Notes under the pieces: model-generated
Told to the model about the DNA's origin: nothing
The model's database searches: none
What the model saw: the letters and a program-made list of their open reading frames with translations, nothing else
Shown: in pieces, positions 1 through 6,722 of the stretch
Layout of the letters: each line of letters opens with the position of its first letter
How positions within the stretch are numbered: position 1 is the stretch's first letter
Program-made: the position numbers and the translations under genes
From: Micrococcales bacterium
GTDB lineage: Bacteria > Actinomycetota > Actinomycetes > Actinomycetales > Dermatophilaceae
NCBI GenBank assembly: GCA_030452775.1
Contig: JAKDLQ010000052.1
Coordinates: forward strand, 1-11,688
DNA length: 11,688 bases
Direction: 5' to 3'

Positions 1-124
1 CAACACAGCGCGCCCTCTACCGGCGCCGCTCGCCGCCCAGGGGGGCTCAGACCCGAGTCCACCAGTAGTTCGGTGATGCTCCAGCGTGTCATATGACGAA
101 GGCGCCTGTCCTGCAAGGAGAATC

Positions 125-244
125 GTGGTTGTGAAAGCCCGCCTGGTGCGCCACGCCGGCCGACTCACCCTGCCAGCACCACCCGGATACGGCCACCTCG
201 AGCAACTCCTGACCCGCATCCGCGCACTGCCCGCCACGCCCTGA
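125..244 (+). pseudogene. C-terminal remnant of a transposase, possibly IS1380-like
   Basis: Reading from position 125 gives 39 codons ending at a TGA (242-244). The peptide contains VKARLVRHAGRLTL and ends in LTRIRALPATP. A basic segment, then a short helix ending in 'RLRALP-x-P', resembles the C-terminal tail of actinobacterial IS1380-type transposases as I remember them; this was not searched. Upstream the frame is open only to a TGA at 74-76, and no DDE catalytic region is present, so at most a fragment survives. An AAGGAG sequence just before GTG 125 could let it be read as a 39-aa ORF, but that may be chance. It faces the oxidoreductase gene convergently. No terminal inverted repeat or target duplication was recognised. 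It could also be a chance ORF. Confidence 0.35.
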
Positions 245-431
245 CCAGGCACGATCAGCCCCTACCAGCCAAGGACCTCGGACCACGTCCCACGTTACGA
301 GGGGAAGCCCACCCGAGAACCTGGCGCGACACCCCCGGGCCATCAGCGCGCCCAGATCCCGCAAAGCGCGCCCCCCACCACACCCACGCCGACATTCCGG
401 CGGCCCTACCAGCCCTACTCGTGGATTCGGG
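245..431. other. Non-coding spacer between transposase remnant and oxidoreductase
   Basis: No gene is supported here. The spacer lies between two convergent 3' ends. It holds two copies of the 11-mer CCCTACCAGCC (260-270 and 404-414), two copies of AGCGCGCCC (345-353 and 365-373), and a weak 5-bp hairpin CGCCG/CGGCG (387-391 with 398-402) that could help end oxidoreductase transcription but has no T-run. The short repeats may be debris of a degraded insertion or chance in GC-rich DNA. No tRNA or other RNA gene is visible. Confidence 0.5.
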
Positions 432-1433
432 TCAGAGGCGGACGAGCATCTTGCCGGTGTTGTCGCCGCGGAGCAGGCCGAGGAAGGCGTCGACCGCATG
501 CTCGATGCCGTCGACGAAGGTCTCTCGTGGCGCGAGCGTCCCGTCGGCGATCCAGCCGGCCGCCTGGGCAGCGTATTCCTTCGCGAGGTCGTTGTGGTCG
601 CCGACGAGGAATCCTTGGATGAGGCCGCGGGTCTGAATCAGACGCGCGAGGTTTCGCGGCCCGGGCGCCGGCGCGGTGCTGTTGTAGGAGGAGATCGCCC
701 CGCAGATCGCGATGCGTCCGCGAAGCCGAAGTGATCCGATCGCCGCCTCCAGGTGCTCGCCGCCGACATTGTCGAAGTAGACGTCGATCCCGTCCGGCGC
801 GGCCTGGCGAAGCAACGTGCTGACTTTGTCGTCCTTGTAGTTGAAGGCCGCATCGAAGCCGAGATCCTCGATGACGTGGGCGACCTTGTCCGCCGAACCG
901 GCACTGCCGATGACCCGGGAGGCTCCGAGCGCCTTCGCGATCTGGCCTGCGGCGCCGCCGACCGCTCCGGCCGCACCCGAGACGAAGACGACGTCACCCG
1001 CGGTCAGCTGCGCCACCCGGGTCAGGCCGACGTATGCGGTGAGCCCGGTCATACCGAGGACACCGAGGTATGCCGACGCCGGAGCGAGTGCCGTGTCGAC
1101 GACTCGCACCGATGACGCATCGATGACGGCGACCTCCCGCCAGCCGAGACCGTGCAGCACATGGTCCCCCACGGCGACCCCGTCGGCGCGGGACTCCTCG
1201 ACGACCCCGATCGCGCCGCCGGTCATCGCCGCTCCCAGGACGTACGGCGCAGCGTAGGACTTCGCGTCGCTCATCCGGCCGCGCATGTAGGGATCTACGG
1301 ACATGACGACGTTGCGCACCCGCACCTGGCCCTCCGCGAGGTCTGGGATGGCGCTCTCGACAAGGTCGAAGTCCTCATGCGTGGGCCACCCGACGGGACG
1401 GGACTTGAGCTGGACCTCACGGGGATTTGTCAT
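432..1433 (-). CDS. NADP-dependent MDR-family oxidoreductase (PTGR/CurA-like)
   Basis: A 333-residue zinc-free medium-chain dehydrogenase/reductase of the prostaglandin reductase / leukotriene B4 dehydrogenase / CurA type, predicted to reduce carbon-carbon double bonds of enones or enals with NADPH in the cytosol. The N-terminal GroES-like domain has the family signature VDPYMRGRM (about 46-54). The Rossmann fold carries AAGAVG (154-159), and NYK (198-200) and YFDNVGG (219-225) are typical of this branch. Length is normal for the family. I chose ATG 1433 because an AAAGGAA Shine-Dalgarno (1438-1444) lies 4 nt upstream; an in-frame ATG at 1460 would add nine residues but lies ahead of that site. 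It is 54 nt downstream of the DUF445 gene, so it may be read through from the his operon, but no promoter is clear. The true substrate cannot be told from sequence. Confidence 0.93.
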   Translation of the reverse strand: MTNPREVQLKSRPVGWPTHEDFDLVESAIPDLAEGQVRVRNVVMSVDPYMRGRMSDAKSYAAPYVLGAAMTGGAIGVVEESRADGVAVGDHVLHGLGWREVAVIDASSVRVVDTALAPASAYLGVLGMTGLTAYVGLTRVAQLTAGDVVFVSGAAGAVGGAAGQIAKALGASRVIGSAGSADKVAHVIEDLGFDAAFNYKDDKVSTLLRQAAPDGIDVYFDNVGGEHLEAAIGSLRLRGRIAICGAISSYNSTAPAPGPRNLARLIQTRGLIQGFLVGDHNDLAKEYAAQAAGWIADGTLAPRETFVDGIEHAVDAFLGLLRGDNTGKMLVRL

Positions 1434-1487
1434 CGGGTTCCTTTCGGGTGGGTCGAGCATGCATGGTTGACCTCGCGGTCTGGCTGG

Positions 1488-2753
1488 TCATGGCAGGAGG
1501 ATCGAGGCTGCGTGGATGAGCAGGCCGATGAGCCCGCCGACGAGGGTGCCGTTGATCCGGATGAACTGCAGGTCGCGCCCGACCTGCAGCTCGACCCGCT
1601 CGGCGGTCTCCTTGCCGTCCCAGCGGTCGACGGTCTGGCTGATGACCGCGGTGAGCTCCGCGCCGTATCGCTCGACGGCAAAGATCGCAGCATCGCAGAT
1701 CCGTTTGTCGATCCGGTCGCGCAGGGCCTCGTCGGCGAGCAGCCGCTCCGCGAGCCGCGTGACCTCCTCGACCCCGCGCATCCGGACCGGCCCATCCACA
1801 TCCTCGAGGGCCGCGACCGCCACACCCCGGAAGGACCTCCACAGCGACATGGCGGTCACCGGGACCTGCGGGTGTTCGAGCACCCGCCGCTTGAGACGCT
1901 CGGCCCGCTCCTGGGTCGCCGGGTCGTGCTGGAGGTGGTCGGCCAGGTCGATGAGCAGCTTGTCCAGGGCGATCCGCACATCGTGCCGGGGATCACGCCG
2001 GATGTCGCCGAGCCACTTGAGCGCCTCGGAGTGGACCTTGCGTGCGACGAGGTCGTTGACGGCGTCCGGCACCCAGGCCGGTGCCCGCTGGATGATGAGC
2101 GACTCGAAGAGGTCCTCGTTGTCGATGAGCCACGCACGGCCCTCATCGAGCACGAGGTCGACCAGCCCGACATGCGCCTCGTCACGCACCACCTGATCGA
2201 GCAGCCCACCCGCGAGGGAGCTGATCGGCTCAGCCATGAGCCGCGGCAGGACGGCCTGCTCGATGACCGCCTGGACGTCCGCGTCCGGGATCTGCTGCAG
2301 CGCATGAGCCGTCACCGTGGCGACCTCGTCGACGAGCCACCGAGCGTGCCCGTCGGCAAGCACCCACTCGGCCGCGCGTCTCGTGGGCTGTGCGTCGAGG
2401 ACCCGCTCGCGGATGATCTCCGAGCGCATGAAGTTCTCGCTGACGAACTCCTCGAGGCTGCGACCGATCATCTCCTTCTTGCGCGGGATGAGGGCCGTGT
2501 GCGGGATCGGCAGGCCCAGCGGATGCCGGAAGATCGCAGTCACCGCGAACCAGTCGGCGCACGCACCCACCATCGAGGCCTCCGCCCCGGCGTTGACGAA
2601 GCCGAGTATGCCGCCGTCGTGGTCGCGCGTGATGACGTAGACGATCGCGGCCAGGACGAGCAGGCCGGTGGCGACGACCCGCATCCGCCGCAGACCCCTG
2701 CGCCGCTCGGCATCCATCGCCGGATCGACGACGAAGCCGAGGGTCGCGCTCAC
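1488..2753 (-). CDS. DUF445 family membrane protein
   Basis: A 421-residue DUF445 (YjiN-like) protein of unknown biochemical role. One membrane helix lies near residues 25-42. The family hallmark follows, containing ADWFAVTAIFRHPLG and then IPHTALIPRKK (about 66-94). A long, mostly helical charged region comes next, and a hydrophobic C-terminal helix (about 400-421) starts INGTLVGGLIGLL. Both ends are therefore probably membrane-anchored with a helical bundle between. I chose GTG 2753 because a full AGGAGG (2759-2764) sits 5 nt upstream. An in-frame ATG at 2795 would overlap the sseB stop as ATGA and add 14 polar residues, but I see no good ribosome site before it. Either way the gene is tightly linked to the SseB-family gene and probably co-transcribed with his genes. 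Family assignment is secure; function is not known. Confidence 0.9.
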   Translation of the reverse strand: MSATLGFVVDPAMDAERRRGLRRMRVVATGLLVLAAIVYVITRDHDGGILGFVNAGAEASMVGACADWFAVTAIFRHPLGLPIPHTALIPRKKEMIGRSLEEFVSENFMRSEIIRERVLDAQPTRRAAEWVLADGHARWLVDEVATVTAHALQQIPDADVQAVIEQAVLPRLMAEPISSLAGGLLDQVVRDEAHVGLVDLVLDEGRAWLIDNEDLFESLIIQRAPAWVPDAVNDLVARKVHSEALKWLGDIRRDPRHDVRIALDKLLIDLADHLQHDPATQERAERLKRRVLEHPQVPVTAMSLWRSFRGVAVAALEDVDGPVRMRGVEEVTRLAERLLADEALRDRIDKRICDAAIFAVERYGAELTAVISQTVDRWDGKETAERVELQVGRDLQFIRINGTLVGGLIGLLIHAASILLP

Positions 2754-2758
2754 GGTCG

Positions 2759-2764
2759 CCTCCT
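2759..2764 (-). promoter_or_regulatory. Strong Shine-Dalgarno deciding the DUF445 start
   Basis: The minus strand reads AGGAGG, then CGACC, then GTG (2753). This is a full anti-SD match at 5-nt spacing inside the longest possible ORF. It favours the GTG over the upstream ATG at 2795. Internal position in the longer ORF could be coincidence. Confidence 0.6.
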
Positions 2765-2791
2765 GGTCTGCCTGCGGTCGGGTGGGCGACT

Positions 2792-3598
2792 TCATGTGGC
2801 CGCTTCGAGCGCAAAGGTCAGCGCATCGATCCTCGCACGCGTTTCCCCATCGGCGGCGATCCGCTCCCCGATCCGGGTCGCGACGGCGGCGACATCGTCC
2901 CGCTCGAGGCCGGGCGTCAGGCGCAGCACGACCCGCAGCACCCCGGCACCGAGGGGCAGACCCTCCGTGACCTCATGGCCGACGACCGCTTCCTCGTGGG
3001 CAACCGCCTCGGTCACCGCACGAGCCACCTGGGGGTCGAGGTGGGCCGGCTGCCACGGGCGCCCCTGCGCCAGGGCCCACACCATGCTCGGCCGCAGGAC
3101 CGTCGCATGCTCGGAGGCGACGTCGACCAGCAGCGTCTGACACTCCTCACCGATCGCCGCCCGCGCAGCCGCCGAGGCGCCCACCGGGACCGGCCGGGCC
3201 GACGCGTCCCAGCGCGCCAGCTCGGCCAGCGAGGTGAACATCGGCAGCGCGCGTGTCCCGTCGGGAGTCGTCAGGATCACTGCGGCCATGTCGCTGCGCG
3301 TGTCGACGGCGTGATCACCGGACTGCTCGACCTCGGTGGCGAGGGCCACGACCGGAACGAGCCAGCGGACCGCGGCAACCCGTGACAGCAAGGCCACCTC
3401 GGACTCCGCGGACGGCCGCTCGTGGTTGGTCACGAGCGTCTCCTCGAGGACGGCATCCGCCTCCCCCGTGTCGCCGGCGAACCCGTGACTCGGGATCGAC
3501 TTGCCGGCCCACGCCTGCCCGGCCGAGTCCGCCGGTCGGCCCTGCCCATCCGTATGCCGGTCAATGCCCCTTGACCCCGGCTGTTGCCGGCCGCTCAC
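2792..3598 (-). CDS. SseB family protein
   Basis: A 268-residue protein with the SseB N-terminal domain: FTSLAELARW (121-130), following LP and preceding a PVPVG turn, is the typical conserved core, and SseB-like strands continue to the C-terminus. The first 60 residues are polar and low in complexity except for GFAGDTGEAD, which resembles the N-terminus of other actinobacterial SseB-like proteins. The original enterobacterial SseB is an enhanced-serine-sensitivity protein; the molecular role of this family in actinobacteria is not established. The start is GTG 3598, overlapping the priA stop as GTGA, with only a weak ribosome site (GCAGG), so re-initiation after priA is likely. The same kind of gene is, to my recollection, often near priA in actinobacteria. 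No signal peptide or membrane helix is evident. Confidence 0.85.
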   Translation of the reverse strand: MSGRQQPGSRGIDRHTDGQGRPADSAGQAWAGKSIPSHGFAGDTGEADAVLEETLVTNHERPSAESEVALLSRVAAVRWLVPVVALATEVEQSGDHAVDTRSDMAAVILTTPDGTRALPMFTSLAELARWDASARPVPVGASAAARAAIGEECQTLLVDVASEHATVLRPSMVWALAQGRPWQPAHLDPQVARAVTEAVAHEEAVVGHEVTEGLPLGAGVLRVVLRLTPGLERDDVAAVATRIGERIAADGETRARIDALTFALEAAT

Positions 3599-4338
3599 CG
3601 AGGCCTGCGTCCCGCGACGTCGAGCGCCTCGGGCAACGTGAAGGCGCCGTGGTACAGGGCGGACCCGACGATCGCGCCCTCGACTCCCTCACCGACCAGC
3701 CGTCGGATGGCTCGGAGGTCATCGAGCGTCGAGATCCCGCCGGAGGCGATGACGGGGCGATCGGTCCGGGCGCACACGTCCGCGAGGAGCTGGACGTTGG
3801 GGCCCTGGAGCATGCCGTCCTTGGTGACGTCGGTGACGACGTAGCGTGCACAGCCCGCACGGTCGAGCCGTTCCACCGTCTCCCACAGATCCCCACCCTC
3901 GCGCGTCCAGCCGCGCGCGGCGAGCCTCGTGCCGCGCACGTCGAGGCCGATGGCGACCCGGTCCCCGTGCTCGCCGATGATCGCGGCGGTCCACTCCGGG
4001 TCCTCGAGCGCTGCGGTGCCGATGTTGACGCGCCGGCAGCCGGTCGCGAGCGCGGCCTCGAGGGAGTCCGCCTCGCGGATACCGCCGGACAGCTCGACCG
4101 GGATGTCGAGGCGCCCGACGATCGAGTCGATGATCTCCCGGTTGCTGCCCCTGCCGAATGCGGCGTCGAGGTCGACGAGGTGGATCCACTCGGCGCCCTG
4201 GTCCTGCCAGGCCTTGGCGGCCTCCCACGGATCGCCGAACTGGCCTCCGCTGTCGGCAATCCCCTGGACGAGCTGGACGGCCCGACCTTCCGAGACGTCG
4301 ACAGCGGGCAGTAGTTCCAGACGGGGCTGATCGCTCAT
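3595..4338 (-). CDS. priA: PriA: phosphoribosyl isomerase A (HisA/TrpF bifunctional)
   Basis: A 247-residue (beta/alpha)8 barrel that converts ProFAR to PRFAR in histidine synthesis and, in actinobacteria, usually also carries out the TrpF step (PRA to CdRP). The catalytic aspartates are D14 (in LLPAVDV) and D174 (in VTDVTKDG). The RGW element (142-144), which in PriA reorganises for the two substrates, is present, as are LSGGIR (83-88) and GLDVRG (131-136), so PriA is the better name than plain HisA. One oddity is Q22 in RAVQLVQG, where the mycobacterial and Streptomyces proteins have Arg (Arg19). ATG 4338 overlaps the hisH stop (TGATG) and has AGGAG 6 nt upstream. The 3' end overlaps the SseB-family gene. 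HisF, the next enzyme, is not encoded nearby. TrpF activity is inferred from family, not shown. Confidence 0.95.
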   Translation of the reverse strand: MSDQPRLELLPAVDVSEGRAVQLVQGIADSGGQFGDPWEAAKAWQDQGAEWIHLVDLDAAFGRGSNREIIDSIVGRLDIPVELSGGIREADSLEAALATGCRRVNIGTAALEDPEWTAAIIGEHGDRVAIGLDVRGTRLAARGWTREGGDLWETVERLDRAGCARYVVTDVTKDGMLQGPNVQLLADVCARTDRPVIASGGISTLDDLRAIRRLVGEGVEGAIVGSALYHGAFTLPEALDVAGRRPR

Positions 4339-4976
4339 CACAGGCTCCTGATCCAGTTCTCGAGCAGGTGCAGACCTGCTGCACCGGACTTCTCGGGGTG
4401 GAATTGGGTCGCGGTCAGCGGCCCGTTCTCGACCGCCGCGACGAATCGGGCACCGTGATGGGCCCACGTGACGGTGGGAGCGACGGCGATGAAGGGGCCG
4501 GTCGGCTCGAGCACCCAGGACTGGACGGCATACGAGTGCACGAAGTAGAAGCGCTCCTGCTCCACCCCGGCGAACAGGCGAGACCCCGCACCCACCGCGA
4601 CCTCCGACCAGCCCATGTGCGGCACGACGTCGGCGGGCAACCGCTCGACCACACCAGGCCACTCGGCCAGGCCCTCCGTCGGTGATGCCGAGGGCTCGGT
4701 CGAGCCGTCGAAGAGTGCCTGCATCCCGACGCAGACGCCGAGGACCGGCCGGCTGCCCGCGAGGCGACGACCGATGACCCGTGGTGCGTGGACCGCCTTG
4801 AGCTGGGAGAGGCAGGCATGGAAGTTGCCGACTCCGGGGACGAAGAGCCCGTCGCAGCCCAGAGCCACGACCGGGTCGGCAGTGAGGGTCACCTCGGCTC
4901 CGACATGCTCGAGGGCGCGCACCGCAGACCTGACATTGCCGCTGCCGTGGTCGAGGACGACGACCGACGCACTCAT
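4338..4976 (-). CDS. hisH: HisH: glutaminase subunit of imidazole glycerol phosphate synthase
   Basis: A 212-residue class I glutamine amidotransferase that releases ammonia from glutamine for HisF, forming IGP and AICAR from PRFAR in the cytosol. The catalytic triad is visible: Cys82 in GVCVGMQ, His193 and Glu195 in QFHPEKS. The oxyanion-side PGVGNF (47-52) and the mid-protein PHMGWSEV (119-126) are typical of HisH. Length is normal. ATG 4976 lies 1 nt after the hisB stop; an AAGGGA about 10 nt upstream, inside hisB, is the likely ribosome site. A longer reading into hisB has no support. The stop overlaps the priA start by one base. HisH is inactive without HisF, so hisF should be elsewhere in the genome. 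Confidence 0.96.
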   Translation of the reverse strand: MSASVVVLDHGSGNVRSAVRALEHVGAEVTLTADPVVALGCDGLFVPGVGNFHACLSQLKAVHAPRVIGRRLAGSRPVLGVCVGMQALFDGSTEPSASPTEGLAEWPGVVERLPADVVPHMGWSEVAVGAGSRLFAGVEQERFYFVHSYAVQSWVLEPTGPFIAVAPTVTWAHHGARFVAAVENGPLTATQFHPEKSGAAGLHLLENWIRSL

Positions 4977-4977
4977 G

Positions 4978-5577
4978 TCAGAGAGATCCCTTGGAGCTCG
5001 GGATGCCGTGGACCCGGGCGTCAGGCTCGATCGCCGCGCGGAGCGCCCGGGCGAGCGCCTTGAACTGCGCCTCGACGATATGGTGCGGGTCACGGCCCGC
5101 GAGGATCCGCACGTGCAGGCACAGGCCGGCGTGGTAGGCGAAGGACTCGAAGACGTGCCGGGTCATCGACCCGGTGAAATGGCCGCCGATGAGCGCGTAC
5201 TGCTGGCCCTCAGGCTCGCCCTCGTGCACGACATACGGCCGCCCCGCGACATCGACGACCGCGTGGCAGAGCGCCTCGTCGAGCGGGACGGTGGCATCGC
5301 CGAAGCGGCTGATGCCGCGCTTGTCGCCGAGTGCCTCGCGCAGCGCCTGGCCGAGGACGATCGCGGTGTCCTCGACGGTGTGGTGCACGTCGACGTCGAT
5401 GTCGCCGCTCGCCTTGACCGTGAGGTCGATGAGCGAGTGCTTCGCCAGCGAGGCGAGCATGTGGTCGTAGAAGGGCACGCCTGTCGAGACGTCGGACTCT
5501 CCGGTGCCGTCGAGATCGAGGGTGAGCTCGACCGAGGACTCCCTGGTCGCCCGGCTGATCGTGGCGGTGCGGCTCAT
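4978..5577 (-). CDS. hisB: HisB: imidazoleglycerol-phosphate dehydratase
   Basis: A 199-residue monofunctional dehydratase converting IGP to imidazole acetol phosphate; there is no fused histidinol-phosphatase domain as in enterobacteria. The two half-repeats each show the manganese-binding motif, HHTVED (65-70) and HHIVEA (165-170), with FYDHM (36-40) and GHFTGS (132-137) also conserved. The C-terminal IPSSKGSL is the usual ending of this family. ATG 5577 overlaps the hisC stop as ATGA, with AGGAG or GGAAG just upstream, so translation is coupled to hisC. hisH follows after 1 nt. All catalytic residues expected are present. Confidence 0.97.
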   Translation of the reverse strand: MSRTATISRATRESSVELTLDLDGTGESDVSTGVPFYDHMLASLAKHSLIDLTVKASGDIDVDVHHTVEDTAIVLGQALREALGDKRGISRFGDATVPLDEALCHAVVDVAGRPYVVHEGEPEGQQYALIGGHFTGSMTRHVFESFAYHAGLCLHVRILAGRDPHHIVEAQFKALARALRAAIEPDARVHGIPSSKGSL

Positions 5578-6722
5578 GGCTCCTGCTTCCTGGGTGGGCG
5601 TCGAACGTGGGTCGCGGCGAGGTCACTCATCGCATCGAGGAAGCGCGAGGTCTCCTCGACGGTGCCGGCCGTCACCCGCAGGTGGTGCGGTATGCCGATG
5701 TCTCTGACGAGAACACCGGCATCGAGCAGAGCCTGCCACGTCCGCTGCGCGTCGACGAGCCCGCCGAAGAGGACGAAGTTGGCGTCGCTCGCGACCGGCG
5801 CCGCACCGAGCGCCGTGAGCCCGTCGACGATCCGGTCGCGCTGGCCCTTGATCGCCTCGACGGCGCCGAGCATGAGGTCGGCGTGCGCGAGAGCGACGCG
5901 GGCGATCGTCTGGGTCTGGGTCGACAGGTGATAGGGCAGCCGGACGAGGCGCAGCGCGTCGATGAGGTCGGCCCCGGCCACGAGGTAACCGAGCCGCCCG
6001 CCGGCGAAGGCGAAGGCCTTGCTCATCGTGCGCGTGACGACGAGCCGGGGACGATCCGCCAGGAGGGTGAGGGCGCTGATCGATCCCGGCCGGGCGAACT
6101 CCGCGTAGGCCTCGTCGACGACGACGATCGCGTCGGGGGCGGCCTCGAGCACCGCGCCGACGACGTCGATAGGCAGCGCGGTGCCCGTCGGGTTGTTGGG
6201 CGAGCAGAGGAAGACGATCGCCGGGTCGTGTGCGCGGGCCTGCTGCGCCGCCGAGCGCGCCGTGAGCTCGAAGGTCTCAGCGCCGCGAAGCCCATCGACC
6301 CACGTCGTGCCGAACGTCTCACTGATGATCGGGTACATCGAGTAGCTCGGGGTGAAGCCAAGGGCGGTGCGCCCGGGACCCCCGAAGGCCTGCACGAGGT
6401 GCGAGAGCACCTCGTTGGACCCGTTGCCGGCCCAGACCTGCTCAGGGGTGACCGCCACCCCGGACTGCATCTCGAGGTAGGCGGTCAGCGCCTTGCGCAG
6501 GCCGACGAACTCACGATCCGGGTAGCGGTTGAGGCCGGCGAGGTCCGGCTCGAGCGCGTCGAGGATGGCCCGGACCACCAGGTCCGGGACGGGATAGGAG
6601 CTCTCGTTGGTGTTGAGACACACCGGCACGTCGAGCTGCGGGGCGCCGTAGGCGCTCCGGTCACGCAGGTCCGGTCGGAGCAGGCGCCGCACTTCGCTCG
6701 GCCGGCTCGGCTCCGCGCTCAC
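5574..6722 (-). CDS. hisC: HisC: histidinol-phosphate aminotransferase
   Basis: A 382-residue class I/II (fold type I) PLP aminotransferase that converts imidazole acetol phosphate plus glutamate to histidinol phosphate and 2-oxoglutarate. The PLP lysine is Lys235 in TMSKAFAFAGGRLGY. SPNNPTG (174-180) and Asp203 in VVDEAYAEF bind the cofactor, LNTNESSYP (36-44) is the HisC substrate-side signature, and Arg349 in LRVTAGT is the carboxylate-binding arginine. I chose GTG 6722 because it overlaps the hisD stop as GTGA and has GAGGTG 5 nt upstream; the open frame extends farther into hisD but without family similarity. The gene lies between hisD and hisB. An aromatic aminotransferase side activity is possible but the context fixes the main role. 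Confidence 0.96.
   Translation of the reverse strand: MSAEPSRPSEVRRLLRPDLRDRSAYGAPQLDVPVCLNTNESSYPVPDLVVRAILDALEPDLAGLNRYPDREFVGLRKALTAYLEMQSGVAVTPEQVWAGNGSNEVLSHLVQAFGGPGRTALGFTPSYSMYPIISETFGTTWVDGLRGAETFELTARSAAQQARAHDPAIVFLCSPNNPTGTALPIDVVGAVLEAAPDAIVVVDEAYAEFARPGSISALTLLADRPRLVVTRTMSKAFAFAGGRLGYLVAGADLIDALRLVRLPYHLSTQTQTIARVALAHADLMLGAVEAIKGQRDRIVDGLTALGAAPVASDANFVLFGGLVDAQRTWQALLDAGVLVRDIGIPHHLRVTAGTVEETSRFLDAMSDLAATHVRRPPRKQEP

Noticed and set aside
387..402. Hairpin downstream of the oxidoreductase as a terminator
   Set aside because: Only five base pairs and no T-run; not distinguishable from background in GC-rich DNA.
89..499. 136-codon minus-strand open frame at the left edge
   Set aside because: It overlaps the well-supported 3' end of the oxidoreductase and has a biased composition without motifs.
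1434..1487. Separate promoter or terminator in the 54-nt gap before the oxidoreductase
   Set aside because: Only a 4-bp GACC-GCGA-GGTC hairpin and no TANNNT at a useful distance were seen.
1152..3140. 662-codon open frame on the plus strand
   Set aside because: It runs antisense to the oxidoreductase, DUF445 and SseB-family genes, all of which have clear families. Its protein is low-complexity, rich in Arg, Asp and Gly, with no domain; long antisense frames are expected at this GC content.
4615..5931. 438-codon open frame on the plus strand
   Set aside because: Antisense to hisH, hisB and hisC with their catalytic motifs intact; no recognisable domain.
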